Shown here piece by piece: positions 14,721 to 24,533 of a DNA stretch of 38,392 nt. A program made the translations under genes and the position numbers. The DNA comes from Acidobacteriota bacterium (GTDB lineage Bacteria > Acidobacteriota > Aminicenantia > Aminicenantales > Saccharicenantaceae): the NCBI GenBank assembly GCA_033549365.1, contig JAWSUF010000017.1, positions 1 through 38,392 of the forward strand. Direction: 5' to 3'. The notes beneath the pieces were generated by a model. The model did no database searches and was not told where the DNA came from. It saw nothing but the letters and a program-made list of their open reading frames with translations. Within the stretch, counting starts at the first letter, position 1. Every line of letters starts with the position of its first letter.

Positions 14721-17227
14721 CGGCAACACACTTGAGACGAGCCCCGGCCGCGGCGGCCGTCGCCGCCCTGGTGGTGCTTCTGACCATCCCGGCCGTCATC
14801 GAAATTCAGGCGGCAACTCCGGCCCGGGAAAAAGCCGGCGACGGGATCGATCCCGCCACTCATCTCTGGTACACCCAACCCGCGGAAAAATGGGAAAACG
14901 CCCTGCCCGTCGGAAACGGGCGGCTCGGCGCCATGGTTTTCGGCAAAACCGGCGAGGAGGAGATCCAACTCAACGAGGAGACCTACTGGTCGGGCGGGCC
15001 GTATTCCACGGTCGTCAAGGGGGCCGCCGCGGCCCTTCCCGAAATCCAAAAGCTCGTTTTCGACGGCAACTACAAGAAAGCCCACATCCTGTTCGGCCGA
15101 AACCTGATGGGCTATCCGATCGAGCAGATGAAATACCAGTCGCTCGGCCGCCTGGTTCTCCGCTTCCCGTCGAAAGAAACCGACCCCGTGACGGAATACC
15201 GGCACATGCTCGACCTCGATGCCGCCGTCGTCCGGACTGAATACGTTCAGGAAGGCGTGCGCTTCACGCGGGAGGTCTTCGTAAGCCCCGTGGACCAGGT
15301 CATCGTCGTCCGGATCACGGCCGACCGGCCGGGCCAAGTGTCGTTCAAGGCCCAGCTCCGGGGCGAGAGGAACACGGCCCACTCGAACTATGCAACCGAC
15401 TATTTCCGGATGGACGGCCTCGCGCCCGACGGCCTCGTCGTCCGCGGGAAATCGGCGGATTACATGGGCGTTGCGGGAGCGCTTCGCTACGAAAGCCGGC
15501 TCAAGGCCGTACTCGAGGGCGGGACGATGAGCCTGGATTGGGACGAACTCAGCGTGACCGGCGCCGACGCCGTGACGCTTTTCATCGCCGCGGCCACGAA
15601 CTTCGTCAACTACAAGGACGTCAGCGGCGACCCCCGCGCCCGCGTCGAGGCGGCTCTGGCGGCCGCAGCCGGCAAATCCTACGAGACACTGAAGACCGCC
15701 CATCTCGAAGAGCACGGGCGCCTTTTCCGCCGCGTATCCCTCGCCCTTCCCGAGACGCCGAATTCCCGGCTGCCGACCGACGAACGGCTGAAGAATTTCG
15801 ACGGGACGAACGACCCGGCGCTTGCCGCCCTCATCTTCCAGTTCGGCCGTTACCTCCTCATCTCGTCTTCGCGCCCGGGAACGCAGCCGGCCAACCTCCA
15901 GGGAATCTGGAACAAGGACATGAATCCCATGTGGGATTCGAAATACACGACAAACATCAACACCGAGATGAACTACTGGCCGGCCGAGGTCGGCAACCTG
16001 TCCGAGTGCGCCGAGCCGCTTTTCCGCATGATCCGCGAACTCACGGATCAGGGAAGTCAGGTGGCCCGCCAACACTACGGCGCCCGCGGCTGGGTCTTCC
16101 ACCAGAACACCGACCTCTGGCGGGTCGCGGCGCCCATGGACGGGCCGAGTTGGGGGACCTTTACGACGGGCGGGGCATGGCTTGCGACGCACCTCTGGGA
16201 GCGCTATCTGTACACGGGCGACAAGGCCTTCCTTGCCGAATCCTATCCCATCCTCAAAGGCAGCGCCGAGTTCTTCCTGGATTTTCTGGTCCCTCACCCC
16301 GAGAAAGGCTGGCTGGTGACGAATCCCTCGACGTCGCCGGAAAACTTCCCGGCCGTTCCCGGCCAGACGCCGTTTTTCGACGAGATCACGATGTTCCGGA
16401 CGACGACCACGATCTGCGCCGGATCGACCATCGACATGGCCATCCTCGACACGCTCTTCGGAGCGGTCGCCCGGGCGGCCGACATTCTCGGTGTCGACCG
16501 GGATTTCAAGGAACGCGTTCTTGCGGCCAAGGCCCGGTTGGCGCCCATGCAGATCGGGCGGAAGGGAAACCTCCAGGAATGGCTCGAGGACTGGGACGAG
16601 ACCGAAAAAAGCCATCGCCATATCTCGGGGCTCTGGGGCCTTTTTCCGGGAAACCTGGTTTCGCCGAGGCGGACGCCGGAGTTCACCGAGGGCGCCAAAG
16701 TCGTCCTGGAGCAGCGCGGACTTCCCGGGAACGGCTGGGCTTCGGCCTGGAAGGCCGCCTGCTGGGCCCGGCTCGGTGACGGCGCAAAGGCTTTGGAGAA
16801 CTTCGCCTACGCCATGAAGAATTACGCGACGGACAGCCTGTTTTCGATCTGCTCGCGCGCGATGCAGGTCGACGGATCCTTCGGGATGTCGGCGGCCGTG
16901 GCCGAGATGCTTCTCCAGTCGCACGAGGATGAGCTGGCGCTCCTTCCGGCCGTGCCGGCATCCTGGGAAGACGGGGAGTTCCGGGGCCTCGTCGCCCGCG
17001 GCGGTTTCGAGGTCGACATGCGCTGGAAAGACGGGCGGATCGAGAGCGCAACGATTCTTTCGCGGAGCGGAAATCCCTGCCGCATTCGGACGGTCGTTCC
17101 TCTGAAGGTCGATGTCCGGGGACGCGCCGTATCCGTGCAGCGGCCGGAACCGGGCGTCATCGAGTTCAAGACGGAACCGGGAGCCGCATACACGCTGACG
17201 CCCGAGAGCCGCCTCAGTCCTCGCTGA
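14717..17227 (+). CDS. Secreted glycoside hydrolase family 95 (alpha-L-fucosidase type)
   Basis: This 836-residue enzyme starts with a signal peptide ([16 protein letters not shown] at about 7-22, Ala-rich cleavage region near 32-35). The GH95 N-terminal beta domain begins with [15 protein letters not shown] and [13 protein letters not shown]. Candidate catalytic residues match the family: the NIN pair in [10 protein letters not shown] at about 413-415, Glu near 542 in PSTSPEN, and Asp near 719 in [12 protein letters not shown]95 enzymes are inverting alpha-fucosidases, some acting on alpha-L-galactosides. The GTG start follows AAGGAGG by 5 nt and overlaps the previous stop (GTGA). It ends 14 nt into the convergent cyclophilin gene. 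Confidence 0.93.
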   Translation: MTATHLRRAPAAAAVAALVVLLTIPAVIEIQAATPAREKAGDGIDPATHLWYTQPAEKWENALPVGNGRLGAMVFGKTGEEEIQLNEETYWSGGPYSTVVKGAAAALPEIQKLVFDGNYKKAHILFGRNLMGYPIEQMKYQSLGRLVLRFPSKETDPVTEYRHMLDLDAAVVRTEYVQEGVRFTREVFVSPVDQVIVVRITADRPGQVSFKAQLRGERNTAHSNYATDYFRMDGLAPDGLVVRGKSADYMGVAGALRYESRLKAVLEGGTMSLDWDELSVTGADAVTLFIAAATNFVNYKDVSGDPRARVEAALAAAAGKSYETLKTAHLEEHGRLFRRVSLALPETPNSRLPTDERLKNFDGTNDPALAALIFQFGRYLLISSSRPGTQPANLQGIWNKDMNPMWDSKYTTNINTEMNYWPAEVGNLSECAEPLFRMIRELTDQGSQVARQHYGARGWVFHQNTDLWRVAAPMDGPSWGTFTTGGAWLATHLWERYLYTGDKAFLAESYPILKGSAEFFLDFLVPHPEKGWLVTNPSTSPENFPAVPGQTPFFDEITMFRTTTTICAGSTIDMAILDTLFGAVARAADILGVDRDFKERVLAAKARLAPMQIGRKGNLQEWLEDWDETEKSHRHISGLWGLFPGNLVSPRRTPEFTEGAKVVLEQRGLPGNGWASAWKAACWARLGDGAKALENFAYAMKNYATDSLFSICSRAMQVDGSFGMSAAVAEMLLQSHEDELALLPAVPASWEDGEFRGLVARGGFEVDMRWKDGRIESATILSRSGNPCRIRTVVPLKVDVRGRAVSVQRPEPGVIEFKTEPGAAYTLTPESRLSPR

Positions 17228-17699
17228 CGGTCACCTTGGTCATGACGTCGTTTGCCCGGACGGCGTCGACAACATCCTGGCCCTTGACGACTCGGCCGAA
17301 GACAGTGTGCTTGCCGTTGAGGTGCGGCTGGGGCGAATGCGTGATGAAGAACTGGCTGCCGTTGGTGTCGGGGCCGGCGTTGGCCATGGAGATCACCCCC
17401 GTCTCGTGCTTCAGGGGGTTTCCGGAAAATTCGTCGCCGAATTTATAACCCGGGCCTCCCCTCCCCGTTCCGGTCGGGTCGCCGCCCTGGATCATGAAGT
17501 CGGGGATCACACGGTGGAAGCGGACGCCGTCGTAGAATCCCTCACGGGCCAGGAAGACGAAGTTGTTGACCGTCTGGGGGGCGGACTTGGGGGCGAGTTC
17601 GAGTTCGATCGTTCCGCGGACGGTTTCGATTTTCACGGTGTAACGCTTTTCGGCATCGATCGCCATCGCCGGAGGGGCGGGCCATTGCTTGTTTGACAT
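17214..17699 (-). CDS. Cyclophilin-type peptidyl-prolyl cis-trans isomerase
   Basis: This 161-residue protein carries the cyclophilin core: [19 protein letters not shown] (catalytic Arg in FHRV), then GSQFFIT and [10 protein letters not shown]. It accelerates proline isomerisation during protein folding. There is no signal peptide, so it is probably cytoplasmic. The ATG at 17699 has GAGGAG 5 nt upstream. It is convergent with the GH95 gene and overlaps its end by 14 nt. It lies about 70 nt downstream of the kinase gene at 17770-20286 on the same strand and may be co-transcribed or have a weak promoter of its own. Confidence 0.95.
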   Translation of the reverse strand: MSNKQWPAPPAMAIDAEKRYTVKIETVRGTIELELAPKSAPQTVNNFVFLAREGFYDGVRFHRVIPDFMIQGGDPTGTGRGGPGYKFGDEFSGNPLKHETGVISMANAGPDTNGSQFFITHSPQPHLNGKHTVFGRVVKGQDVVDAVRANDVMTKVTVSED

Positions 17700-17769
17700 G
17701 AGGACTCCTCTACGGTCGGATTCAGACCCCCACGATACCAGATTTGGGAGGCTTAACCAAGAGGACTTT

Positions 17770-20286
17770 TTAGAGTTTTTTGAACTTCTTAAGTTCTTTG
17801 AGGTAAAATTCCTTCTGATTTTTCAGGATGCTCTGGAAACGGGGATCGCCGCGAAGGGGCTTGAAATTGGGATTGCGGGAGAGAGAGGGATAGGGGTAGA
17901 GATACATCCCGCGCTCGGCGAATCCGGTTTCGATCCCTTTTTCAATATTCAGCAGGGCCTCGTCCTTCATCCCCAGGATGAGGTAAAAGCACGTTCCTTC
18001 GGGTGAAAGCCACCGGTTTGTCACCGGCAGGGCCGGGACATGTTCCTCCCCCGTCCCATTCATCAAGGCCATCCCCTTTTCCCTGTCCCCTCTGGTCACG
18101 GCGATGAGAGCGGATGGAAGGAAAGGTCTGCGTTTCATGGGGTCGATTCTCTCGAAGGCTTGGATCGCCATCTCGGCTTCTTCGAGATGTCCCGTCATCA
18201 CCAATTGGATGGCATAGGCGTTTAAAACCTGCAGGTCGGCCGCGCCGATGAACAGGGCCTTTTTCATCAGTTTTAGGGCGCTTGCGTGCCGGCCCATGTA
18301 GGCCCGGCATTGGGCGATCTGCATGAGGGTCTCGGGATCATGAGGGTCCAGCCGGGCGGCCCGCTTCAGATATTTGACGGCCTGGTCATAAAGGCCCAGA
18401 CTTCGGAGGAAGGCCCCGGCATCCCGGTTGACCATGACGCTTTCCGGATCGAGATTGAGAGCCCGCTGAAAATGCTCGAAAGCCTTGGCATTGTTGCCTT
18501 CGGTGAACATGGCCCAACCGAGGCCGAGGTTCGTTTCCGGCAGATAGGGATTGATGTGAAAAGCCGTCCGGTAAGCCTGGAGCATCCGGTCCAGGACTTC
18601 CCTGTTTTTGTCTCCACCGGGGATGTTGTAATGCGCCTCGTAGGTATACCCCAATCCCCAGTAAGCGAGGGCATAGCCGGGATCGATCTCGATGGCCTTT
18701 TCAAAATGGCTCACCGCTTCTTCAAAGTCCTTGCGGTAAACAACCATGCCGTCGAGGTAATGATTGTAGGCCTCGATGTTTTTCGGCTCCCGGCCGCGCT
18801 TGATCGTCCGCAGCTGTTCCTCGACAAGATCGACCTTGAGGGCCCGGGCTAGGAGCACGGGGATCTGATCCTCCAGTTCGAAATAGGCTTCTTTGGGGCG
18901 AACGATAATGAAGGATTGGAGGATTTCGCTTTTGGGAGCGTCAATGAGGTTGGCCGTCAATCGATAATCGGCTTCGTCCGCGCTGGGATAGAGACGCAGA
19001 AGATATTTTGCGCCGAGATCCTTACCGATTGTCTTGTCGGCGCGGCGCGGATTTCCGTAATCCGCCACGGTCTCCCAGGGGATGACCCGGAGGCGGGGGA
19101 TGCTGGAAAGCTTCTGAATGGTGTTGGCCTGCAGGCCGCGCATTTGCTGACGGAGAGATTCCTCCACATCGCCTCTTAGATCCAACTGGACGGCGATCGA
19201 CGGCATGAGGGATTTGATGGGGAGGGCTTGGAAGGCCAGAAGAGCGGCAACGCCCAGAACAAGAAGTCCGGCGGCCGGGCGCAGGGCTTTCGACAGAAAC
19301 AACGGACGGGATTGCGGCGCAGGTCCGGGCTCAACCAATTTTTCGAGATCGGTCAGGATTTCACCGGCATTTCGGTACCGCCGCTCAGGTTGTTTCTCCA
19401 GGCAGATCATGATGATCCGGGCCAGCGCGGCTGGAATATCGGGATTCGCCTTGCGGGGATCCCGGGGCGCCTCACTCAGATGTTTCCTGGCCAGAGCGGC
19501 GGCGCTTGAGGCTTTGAAAGGCGGATGCCCGGTGACCATTTCATAGAGCAGGACACCCAGCGAATAGATATCGGCCCGGTGATCGATGGCCCGGTTTTCG
19601 ATCTGTTCCGGGGCGGTGTAGGCCGGCGTTCCCTCGGCCGGTCCTTTTTCCGTGAGCCCGACGGAACTCGCCAGCCGGGCCAGCCCGAAATCCATGATCT
19701 CCGCCTTTCCGTCCCCGTCGATCATGATGTTCTGAGGCTTCAGGTCGCAGTGGATGATGCCCCGGCGATGGGCTTCGCCCAGACCCCGGCAGATCTGCAC
19801 GGCGATGGGAACGGCCTGGGCGGTGTCGAGGCGACCGACCTTCCTGATCAGACTGCGAAGATTCTCTCCTCGGACATAGGCCATGGTGATATAGGGGATG
19901 CCGCCCGACTCGTTCAGGTCGTAGACGCGGGCCACGTTTTTGTGAATGACCCGGCGGGCGGTTTTAAGTTCGGACCGGAAACGATCCAGGGCCTTCCGGT
20001 TGCAGGCGGCTTCCGACCGGATAAGTTTGAGGGCGATTTCCTCGTCGATCTTCCTGTCGAGGACCCGGTAGACCCGGCCCATGCCGCCTTCGCCCAGAAG
20101 CTCGATGACCCGGTAGCGGCCGGCGAAGACATCGCCGGTTCGGAGTTCGATCCCGGGGAGGATTTGGGTTTCAGAGAGGTTTTCGTCGGTGTCGCCTGAG
20201 GAGGACGAGTCGACGAGCGGAGTTCCGCAATCACCGCAGAAGTTTTGTATGTCGGGATTTTCCCCCGTGCATCTCGGGCATATCAC
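17770..20286 (-). CDS. Zinc-ribbon Ser/Thr protein kinase with TolB/FlgO-like and TPR regions
   Basis: An 838-residue transmembrane kinase. It begins with a zinc ribbon (ICPRCTGEN, then FCGDCGTPL). The kinase domain follows: glycine loop GEGGMGRV at 65-72, Lys about 87, HCDLKPQN at 179-186 (HCD in place of HRD), DFG at about 199 and PEQ. A membrane helix at roughly 337-355 leads to a TolB/FlgO-like segment and then several TPRs (for example [20 protein letters not shown]). The frame extends upstream by 75 codons, but GTG at 20286 is preferred: it directly precedes the zinc ribbon, has GAGGG upstream, and sits below a clear promoter. It probably senses a signal through the C-terminal part; substrates are unknown. 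Confidence 0.9.
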   Translation of the reverse strand: MICPRCTGENPDIQNFCGDCGTPLVDSSSSGDTDENLSETQILPGIELRTGDVFAGRYRVIELLGEGGMGRVYRVLDRKIDEEIALKLIRSEAACNRKALDRFRSELKTARRVIHKNVARVYDLNESGGIPYITMAYVRGENLRSLIRKVGRLDTAQAVPIAVQICRGLGEAHRRGIIHCDLKPQNIMIDGDGKAEIMDFGLARLASSVGLTEKGPAEGTPAYTAPEQIENRAIDHRADIYSLGVLLYEMVTGHPPFKASSAAALARKHLSEAPRDPRKANPDIPAALARIIMICLEKQPERRYRNAGEILTDLEKLVEPGPAPQSRPLFLSKALRPAAGLLVLGVAALLAFQALPIKSLMPSIAVQLDLRGDVEESLRQQMRGLQANTIQKLSSIPRLRVIPWETVADYGNPRRADKTIGKDLGAKYLLRLYPSADEADYRLTANLIDAPKSEILQSFIIVRPKEAYFELEDQIPVLLARALKVDLVEEQLRTIKRGREPKNIEAYNHYLDGMVVYRKDFEEAVSHFEKAIEIDPGYALAYWGLGYTYEAHYNIPGGDKNREVLDRMLQAYRTAFHINPYLPETNLGLGWAMFTEGNNAKAFEHFQRALNLDPESVMVNRDAGAFLRSLGLYDQAVKYLKRAARLDPHDPETLMQIAQCRAYMGRHASALKLMKKALFIGAADLQVLNAYAIQLVMTGHLEEAEMAIQAFERIDPMKRRPFLPSALIAVTRGDREKGMALMNGTGEEHVPALPVTNRWLSPEGTCFYLILGMKDEALLNIEKGIETGFAERGMYLYPYPSLSRNPNFKPLRGDPRFQSILKNQKEFYLKELKKFKKL

Positions 20287-20313
20287 CCGTACAGCCCTCG
20301 CCGCAACATTTTT

Positions 20314-20342
20314 AATATAAGTACAATCGGGGCTTAAGTCAA
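20314..20342 (-). promoter_or_regulatory. Promoter of the zinc-ribbon kinase gene
   Basis: Minus strand: TTGACT (20337-20342), 17-bp spacer, TATATT (20314-20319). The -10 box ends 27 nt before the GTG at 20286, which supports that start and rules out the longer frame, whose extra codons lie upstream of transcription. Confidence 0.65.
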
Positions 20343-20349
20343 TAACGCT

Positions 20350-21024
20350 TTGCCGCTGCTTCTTATCGCCGGCCGCCGCGGACATCCGGCGGATTACGGC
20401 TTGACCCTGAAGAGTCTGAAGCGCCAACTGGATATTTTCATGACGGCGCTTGTGCCTTTCGCGATCGCTTCCCTGGCCTTTGCCTTTCTCAACCCCAAAC
20501 GATGGGATCACGCAATTCTCCTGGCGGGAATCCGCATCGCGCTTCTTTTCACACTGGCTCTCATCATGAGGAAAAAACCGACGGTCTCCGCCGGCGCCAT
20601 GCTTCCGGGATTTGTTCTTGTCATGCTCGCCGGAGATCCCGCAGCGCAGGGGTTCATGGAAAAAACCATGATCTCGACCGTTTTCTTTATCATGTTCCTG
20701 GGACCCGGCGAAGAGCTGCTGTTCCGGGGATACATCCAGTCGCGGCTGAATTCAGCCTGGAGACGGCCGTTTCGCTTCTATGGAGTTTCGTGGGGCTGGG
20801 GCGTTATCATGACCTCGGCTCTGTTCGGATTGATGCATGTTTTGAGCCTCGGCGATCTGATTGGGGGCGACTGGCGCTTGTCGTGGAGCTCCGGATTCTG
20901 GACATTCTTCAGCGGACTGGTCTACAGCTACGTCCGGGAGAAATCCGGCGGCATTCTCGTCCCCGCGCTCCTCCACGGCTTCCCTCAAGCCATTGCGTAC
21001 AGCATCATGATGTCGGCTCCGTAA
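20350..21024 (+). CDS. CPBP-family intramembrane protease-like protein
   Basis: About 224 residues with several hydrophobic helices and the CPBP motifs GEELLFRGYI (EExxxR), FGLMHVLSLG and VPALLHG. It resembles Rce1-like membrane proteases. The start is uncertain: an in-frame stop at 20335-20337 limits it to TTG 20350 or to an ATG at 20440, and other members usually have another hydrophobic segment before the PADYGL motif seen at about residue 13. The N-terminus may therefore be shortened, possibly where the divergent kinase promoter now lies. Not similar enough to the CPBP gene at 10819-11544 to suggest a recent duplication. Confidence 0.8.
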   Translation: MPLLLIAGRRGHPADYGLTLKSLKRQLDIFMTALVPFAIASLAFAFLNPKRWDHAILLAGIRIALLFTLALIMRKKPTVSAGAMLPGFVLVMLAGDPAAQGFMEKTMISTVFFIMFLGPGEELLFRGYIQSRLNSAWRRPFRFYGVSWGWGVIMTSALFGLMHVLSLGDLIGGDWRLSWSSGFWTFFSGLVYSYVREKSGGILVPALLHGFPQAIAYSIMMSAP

Positions 21025-21126
21025 GAGGATTGACTCTTTCAACTCCCCGATCATCTTCGCGGCGATGGCCCATATCCCGGTTCTGGAGCCCGCCAACCCC
21101 CGGGAGACCTGCAAGATGTTCCGTTT

Positions 21127-21336
21127 CTACTTCAGCTTGTGCTTTTTCTTGATTTCTCGTTCCGCCTGCAGCCAGTCGGAAAGAGCATCTCCCGGCCCGT
21201 CGCCTCTTTCCATACAGATTTCGTGGGCACGCCTGGAAATTTCTTCCTGTATTTTTACGGGATCCGGTTTTTTCCGGGTCCGGGGCGCTGCTTTTACGGT
21301 TTTCGGCGATTTCGTGGTTTTGGTCGTTTTTGCCAT
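21127..21336 (-). CDS. DUF2934 family protein
   Basis: This 69-residue protein has a Lys/Thr/Pro-rich basic N-terminal tail (about 1-25) and then the DUF2934 motif: EEISRRAHEICMERGDGPGD followed by ALSDWLQAERE. The family is small, common in Acidobacteriota and Proteobacteria, and has no assigned function. The basic tail could bind nucleic acid, which is speculation. The ATG at 21336 has AAGGAG 7 nt upstream and an extended -10 box about 57 nt upstream. Confidence 0.85.
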   Translation of the reverse strand: MAKTTKTTKSPKTVKAAPRTRKKPDPVKIQEEISRRAHEICMERGDGPGDALSDWLQAEREIKKKHKLK

Positions 21337-21393
21337 AACTCATCTCCTTACGGCGGTTATAAAGTGATATTGAACGACATCGCGTTGGTTTTA

Positions 21394-21399
21394 ATTATA
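21394..21399 (-). promoter_or_regulatory. Extended -10 promoter of the DUF2934 gene
   Basis: Minus strand TGGTATAAT gives TGN plus a perfect TATAAT at 21394-21399. No good -35 is seen, as expected for an extended -10 promoter. It leaves a leader of about 50 nt. Confidence 0.5.
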
Positions 21400-21514
21400 C
21401 CACACGCTCATTTGAAAGCCCGGGAGGCAGATCCCAGGAACGACGATGTTCACCGTCATCCGGAGCGGGACGAGTGTTCCGACCGGCAAGCCCGCCGGGC
21501 CGTATATCGCCGAT

Positions 21515-22897
21515 CTACCGGCGCAGGGCTTCGACGTCCTCGATGCTTTTGGGTTTGTCCTTCCCCATGCGGCGGCAACCTTCGGGCGTGATGAGGAAGC
21601 TCTCCTCATTGCGCACGCCGCTGAACCCGCGGTAGGCATTCATCTTGTCATAGTTCAGGAAGTCCATGAACTTGCCCTCGGAACGCCACTTGTCCATCAA
21701 TTCCGGGATAAAGTAAATCCCCGGCTCGACGGTCAGAACGAATCCCGGTTCCAGGGGCCGGGCCAGGCGCAGTGATTTCAGGCCGAACTGGGTGCTTTTG
21801 GGTTCACCGTCATATCCCACATAGACTTCGCCCAGATCCTCCATATCGTGGACATCGAGTCCCATCATGTGGCCGGTCCCGCAGGGGAAGAACATGGCAT
21901 GGGCCCCCTGGGCCACCGCCTCGTCGACATCGCCCTTCATGAGGCCCAGATCCTTCAATCCCCGGGCGATGACTCGGCAGGCGGTGAGATGGACATCACG
22001 GAACGGCACTCCGGGCTTGAGCATGGCGACGGCGGCGTTGTAGGCGTCCAGGGACAGCCCGCAAATCTCCCGCTGGCGGGGGGAATAAACCGGGTCGACC
22101 GGGAAGGTGCTCGACAGGTCGGCGGCGTAATGCCGGGCGGTTTCGGCGCCGAAATCGCAAAGCACGAGATCTCCATTTTTCAGGGTGTTGCCGTGATAGT
22201 GGTTGTGAAGGGTCTGCCCGTTGACGGTCAAAATGATGGGAAAGGCCAGGCCGCATCCGGCCGCTTGGGCAACACGCTGCACTTCGGCAACAAGTTCATA
22301 TTCTTTCATACCCGGCCGGGCGGCCGTCATTGCGGCGACGTGCATGTCGACGGAGACGTCCGAGGCTCTGTCGATCTCAGCGATTTCCTCCGCGGACTTG
22401 ATGTTCCGCTGATCGACAACGGCACGGATGAACTCAACGGACGCGGATTGGGCCGCCTGCGCCGGCGGAATCCCCAGAAGATCCAGAAGTTTCAGCTTGT
22501 TTTCGGGGCGGTAGGGCGGCAGGAAGTGAACGGTGCGGCCGCTTTTCTTGGCAACAGACAGCATCTCGGCGAGCCGGGCCGCCGGCGCCGTTTTCTGAAC
22601 GCCGACCAGACGGCTTTTTTCGATCAGCGTGGGCTGGGTTCCCATCCAGACAATGTCCTCGACCGTAAGTTCGGTGCCGAAGATGGTCTCCGTGCCGTCG
22701 TCAAGGTCGATGACCGCGGCCAGGCCGGCAAAGTCGAGTCCGAAATAATACAAAAACGTACTGTCCTGGCGGAAATGATAGGTGTTGTCGGCATAGTTCA
22801 TCGGGCTTTCATCGTTGCCCAGGAACAGAAGCAATCCTGATTTGATGCGCTCCTTCAACCGGTTGCGTCTTGCGACATAAATATCTGCTGAAAACAT
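21515..22897 (-). CDS. pepP: Xaa-Pro aminopeptidase (aminopeptidase P, M24B)
   Basis: This 460-residue enzyme has the N-terminal creatinase-like domain (starting FSADIYVARRNRLKERI) and the C-terminal pita-bread metallopeptidase. The five metal ligands are visible: two Asp in DFGAETARHYAADLSS, His in GTGHMMGLDVHD, Glu in VEPGIYF and Glu in GVRNEESF. It removes N-terminal residues preceding proline. No signal peptide is seen, so it acts in the cytoplasm. A frame extends to 22933, but the ATG at 22897 has a near-perfect AAGGAGG 6 nt upstream and a promoter at 22915-22943, and the longer form would start inside that promoter. Confidence 0.93.
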   Translation of the reverse strand: MFSADIYVARRNRLKERIKSGLLLFLGNDESPMNYADNTYHFRQDSTFLYYFGLDFAGLAAVIDLDDGTETIFGTELTVEDIVWMGTQPTLIEKSRLVGVQKTAPAARLAEMLSVAKKSGRTVHFLPPYRPENKLKLLDLLGIPPAQAAQSASVEFIRAVVDQRNIKSAEEIAEIDRASDVSVDMHVAAMTAARPGMKEYELVAEVQRVAQAAGCGLAFPIILTVNGQTLHNHYHGNTLKNGDLVLCDFGAETARHYAADLSSTFPVDPVYSPRQREICGLSLDAYNAAVAMLKPGVPFRDVHLTACRVIARGLKDLGLMKGDVDEAVAQGAHAMFFPCGTGHMMGLDVHDMEDLGEVYVGYDGEPKSTQFGLKSLRLARPLEPGFVLTVEPGIYFIPELMDKWRSEGKFMDFLNYDKMNAYRGFSGVRNEESFLITPEGCRRMGKDKPKSIEDVEALRR

Positions 22898-22914
22898 GAG
22901 AAACCTCCTTGCGG

Positions 22915-22943
22915 ATATAAATATATCACACATCAGAAGTCAA
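22915..22943 (-). promoter_or_regulatory. Promoter of the aminopeptidase P gene
   Basis: Minus strand: TTGACT (22938-22943), 17 bp, TTATAT (22915-22920), followed by the AAGGAGG site. The -10 ends 17 nt before the ATG. Confidence 0.5.
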
Positions 22944-23003
22944 AACGACAATATCCGGACAATATGACCGCGAGTACGGGCCGGATTCTCGAAGCCCAGG
23001 TCG

Positions 23004-24524
23004 CTAGGCTGGAAATTCCCGGCTTCGGACGGCCTCCCGAATGGCATCCATCTTGATAGCCGTAACTTTCCCGTCCTTGAGAGTCAACCAGCCCTCCTCG
23101 ACCAGCCCGGCCATGACCTGTCGGAGATCGTCCGCATCCTCTCCCGTCAAGGCCGCAATGCCCGCGACCGTGGGTTCGCGGCCTTTCTCGAAAGGCTGGT
23201 CGGCGGCAAGGATGAGAAGGGCCAAGAGCCGGGTCCGGGTTTGATTCAATTCGTCCAAAGAGTCATTGGTGTTTTTTAGGCGCCGGGAAAACTCCTTCAG
23301 CATCAGAACGGCGATGTGCTCGCTCTCCCTCAAAAGATCGCGGAAAGTCCGTTCGTCGATCACCGCGATCCGGCTGTCTTCGACGGCCACGGCGGAGGCT
23401 GTCCGGGGCGTCCCGGTCAAGGCCGCCATTTCCCCGATGTACTCTCCGGGGCCGATCTCGGTCAGGAACTTTTTTGCCGGAGCCGACTCTTTTTCCACCC
23501 GGACCCGGCCGGACAGGATATGGAAGATCTCCCGCCCTGCATCCCCTTCCCGGAAAAGATAAGCGCCCCGGGGATAGAGACAGCCGAACTTCGCATACAG
23601 ACGATCCTCGATCCCGGCCGCGGGCGCCTTGTGTCCCAGCATGGATTTTTCCAGGAGAACGAGATGCCTCCGTTCAAACGCGGCGATGAGTTCCGCGCAA
23701 AAAAGAAAAATCAGCGCCACGTAGAAGACCCAGATCACCAGGATCACGACAGTTTCCAGCGAGCCGAAGATCACACTGTAGCGGGTGTGGCGGGCGATGT
23801 ACCAGGTGAAAAAATGCTTGGCCGCTTCCATGAGAACGGCAAACACGGCGGCGCCGGTGAAGACCCGGGCCATACGGATTTTCCGGGTCGGAATGATCCG
23901 GTATCCAACCGCGGCGATAAGAACCACAAGAAAAAAGGGTACCATGTAGCCGAAAACGATTCCGCGCAGGAAGTCGAAACCGGGCGGCCAGAGCGCCCGA
24001 ACCCAGGGAAGTTCCGTCAGCCGGACCGCCAGGGATGTGAGCACCACGCTGGCGATGCCGGCGGCCCAGGCCGCTGGGATCATGGCCATGGCCAGAATCT
24101 TGGACTTCAGATAGCTGCGTTCCGTCGGCGAGCGGAAGACGATGTCCAGCGCTTTTTCGACGACACCGAAAATCATGGAGGCAAACCAGAGCAGACTCAC
24201 CAACCCGGCCCACCCCAGGACCTGTCGCTTTTCCTCGATCACACCCAACTGGGCCATCAGTTCATCGGATAAAAACGGATGGACCGCGTGAATGCCGTCC
24301 AGAACCTCCTGCTGCACTTCCGGGTTGGCGCCGAAAAAACGGCTGATGACCAGAATGGAGAGGATGAACAGCGGAATCAGCGAGAGGATGGCATAAAGGG
24401 CGATGGCCGCCGCCTGGTTGCCGTCGCCGTTTCGGCTGAATCGGCCGACGGCGTCAACCAGAAGATCCCAGGCCGGAGCGGCCCTCCGGCGGATTTTCTG
24501 ACGGCGATCGTTCGGTCTCTTCAT
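23004..24524 (-). CDS. YihY/BrkB-family membrane protein fused to a CRP-like cNMP-binding and winged-helix module
   Basis: This 506-residue protein has two parts. Residues about 20-285 are a YihY/BrkB-type domain with six hydrophobic segments; AAIALYAILSLIPLFILSIL and the later SVIFGSLETVVILVIWVFYV are typical. Residues about 305-430 form a cyclic-nucleotide-binding domain (LFREGDAGREIFHILSGRV, then GEYIGEMAALTGTPRTASA). After it comes a CRP-like C-terminal winged helix (AGIAALTGEDADDLRQVMAG). YihY proteins have no settled function. The fusion would place a nucleotide sensor on a membrane protein. It begins 9 nt after KtrA ends, so it is part of the potassium-uptake operon. SD is close (AAGGAT just before ATG). 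Confidence 0.85.
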   Translation of the reverse strand: MKRPNDRRQKIRRRAAPAWDLLVDAVGRFSRNGDGNQAAAIALYAILSLIPLFILSILVISRFFGANPEVQQEVLDGIHAVHPFLSDELMAQLGVIEEKRQVLGWAGLVSLLWFASMIFGVVEKALDIVFRSPTERSYLKSKILAMAMIPAAWAAGIASVVLTSLAVRLTELPWVRALWPPGFDFLRGIVFGYMVPFFLVVLIAAVGYRIIPTRKIRMARVFTGAAVFAVLMEAAKHFFTWYIARHTRYSVIFGSLETVVILVIWVFYVALIFLFCAELIAAFERRHLVLLEKSMLGHKAPAAGIEDRLYAKFGCLYPRGAYLFREGDAGREIFHILSGRVRVEKESAPAKKFLTEIGPGEYIGEMAALTGTPRTASAVAVEDSRIAVIDERTFRDLLRESEHIAVLMLKEFSRRLKNTNDSLDELNQTRTRLLALLILAADQPFEKGREPTVAGIAALTGEDADDLRQVMAGLVEEGWLTLKDGKVTAIKMDAIREAVRSREFPA

Positions 24525-24533
24525 ATCCTTGTT

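Noticed and set aside
14639-16924. Long (761-codon) minus-strand open frame opposite GH95
   Set aside because: It is antisense to a strongly supported GH95 gene; the Arg/Gly/Pro-rich product is the usual shadow in GC-rich DNA.
20287-20511. 75-codon N-terminal extension of the zinc-ribbon kinase
   Set aside because: It runs upstream through the promoter into the divergent CPBP gene and has no domain features; GTG 20286 directly precedes the zinc ribbon.
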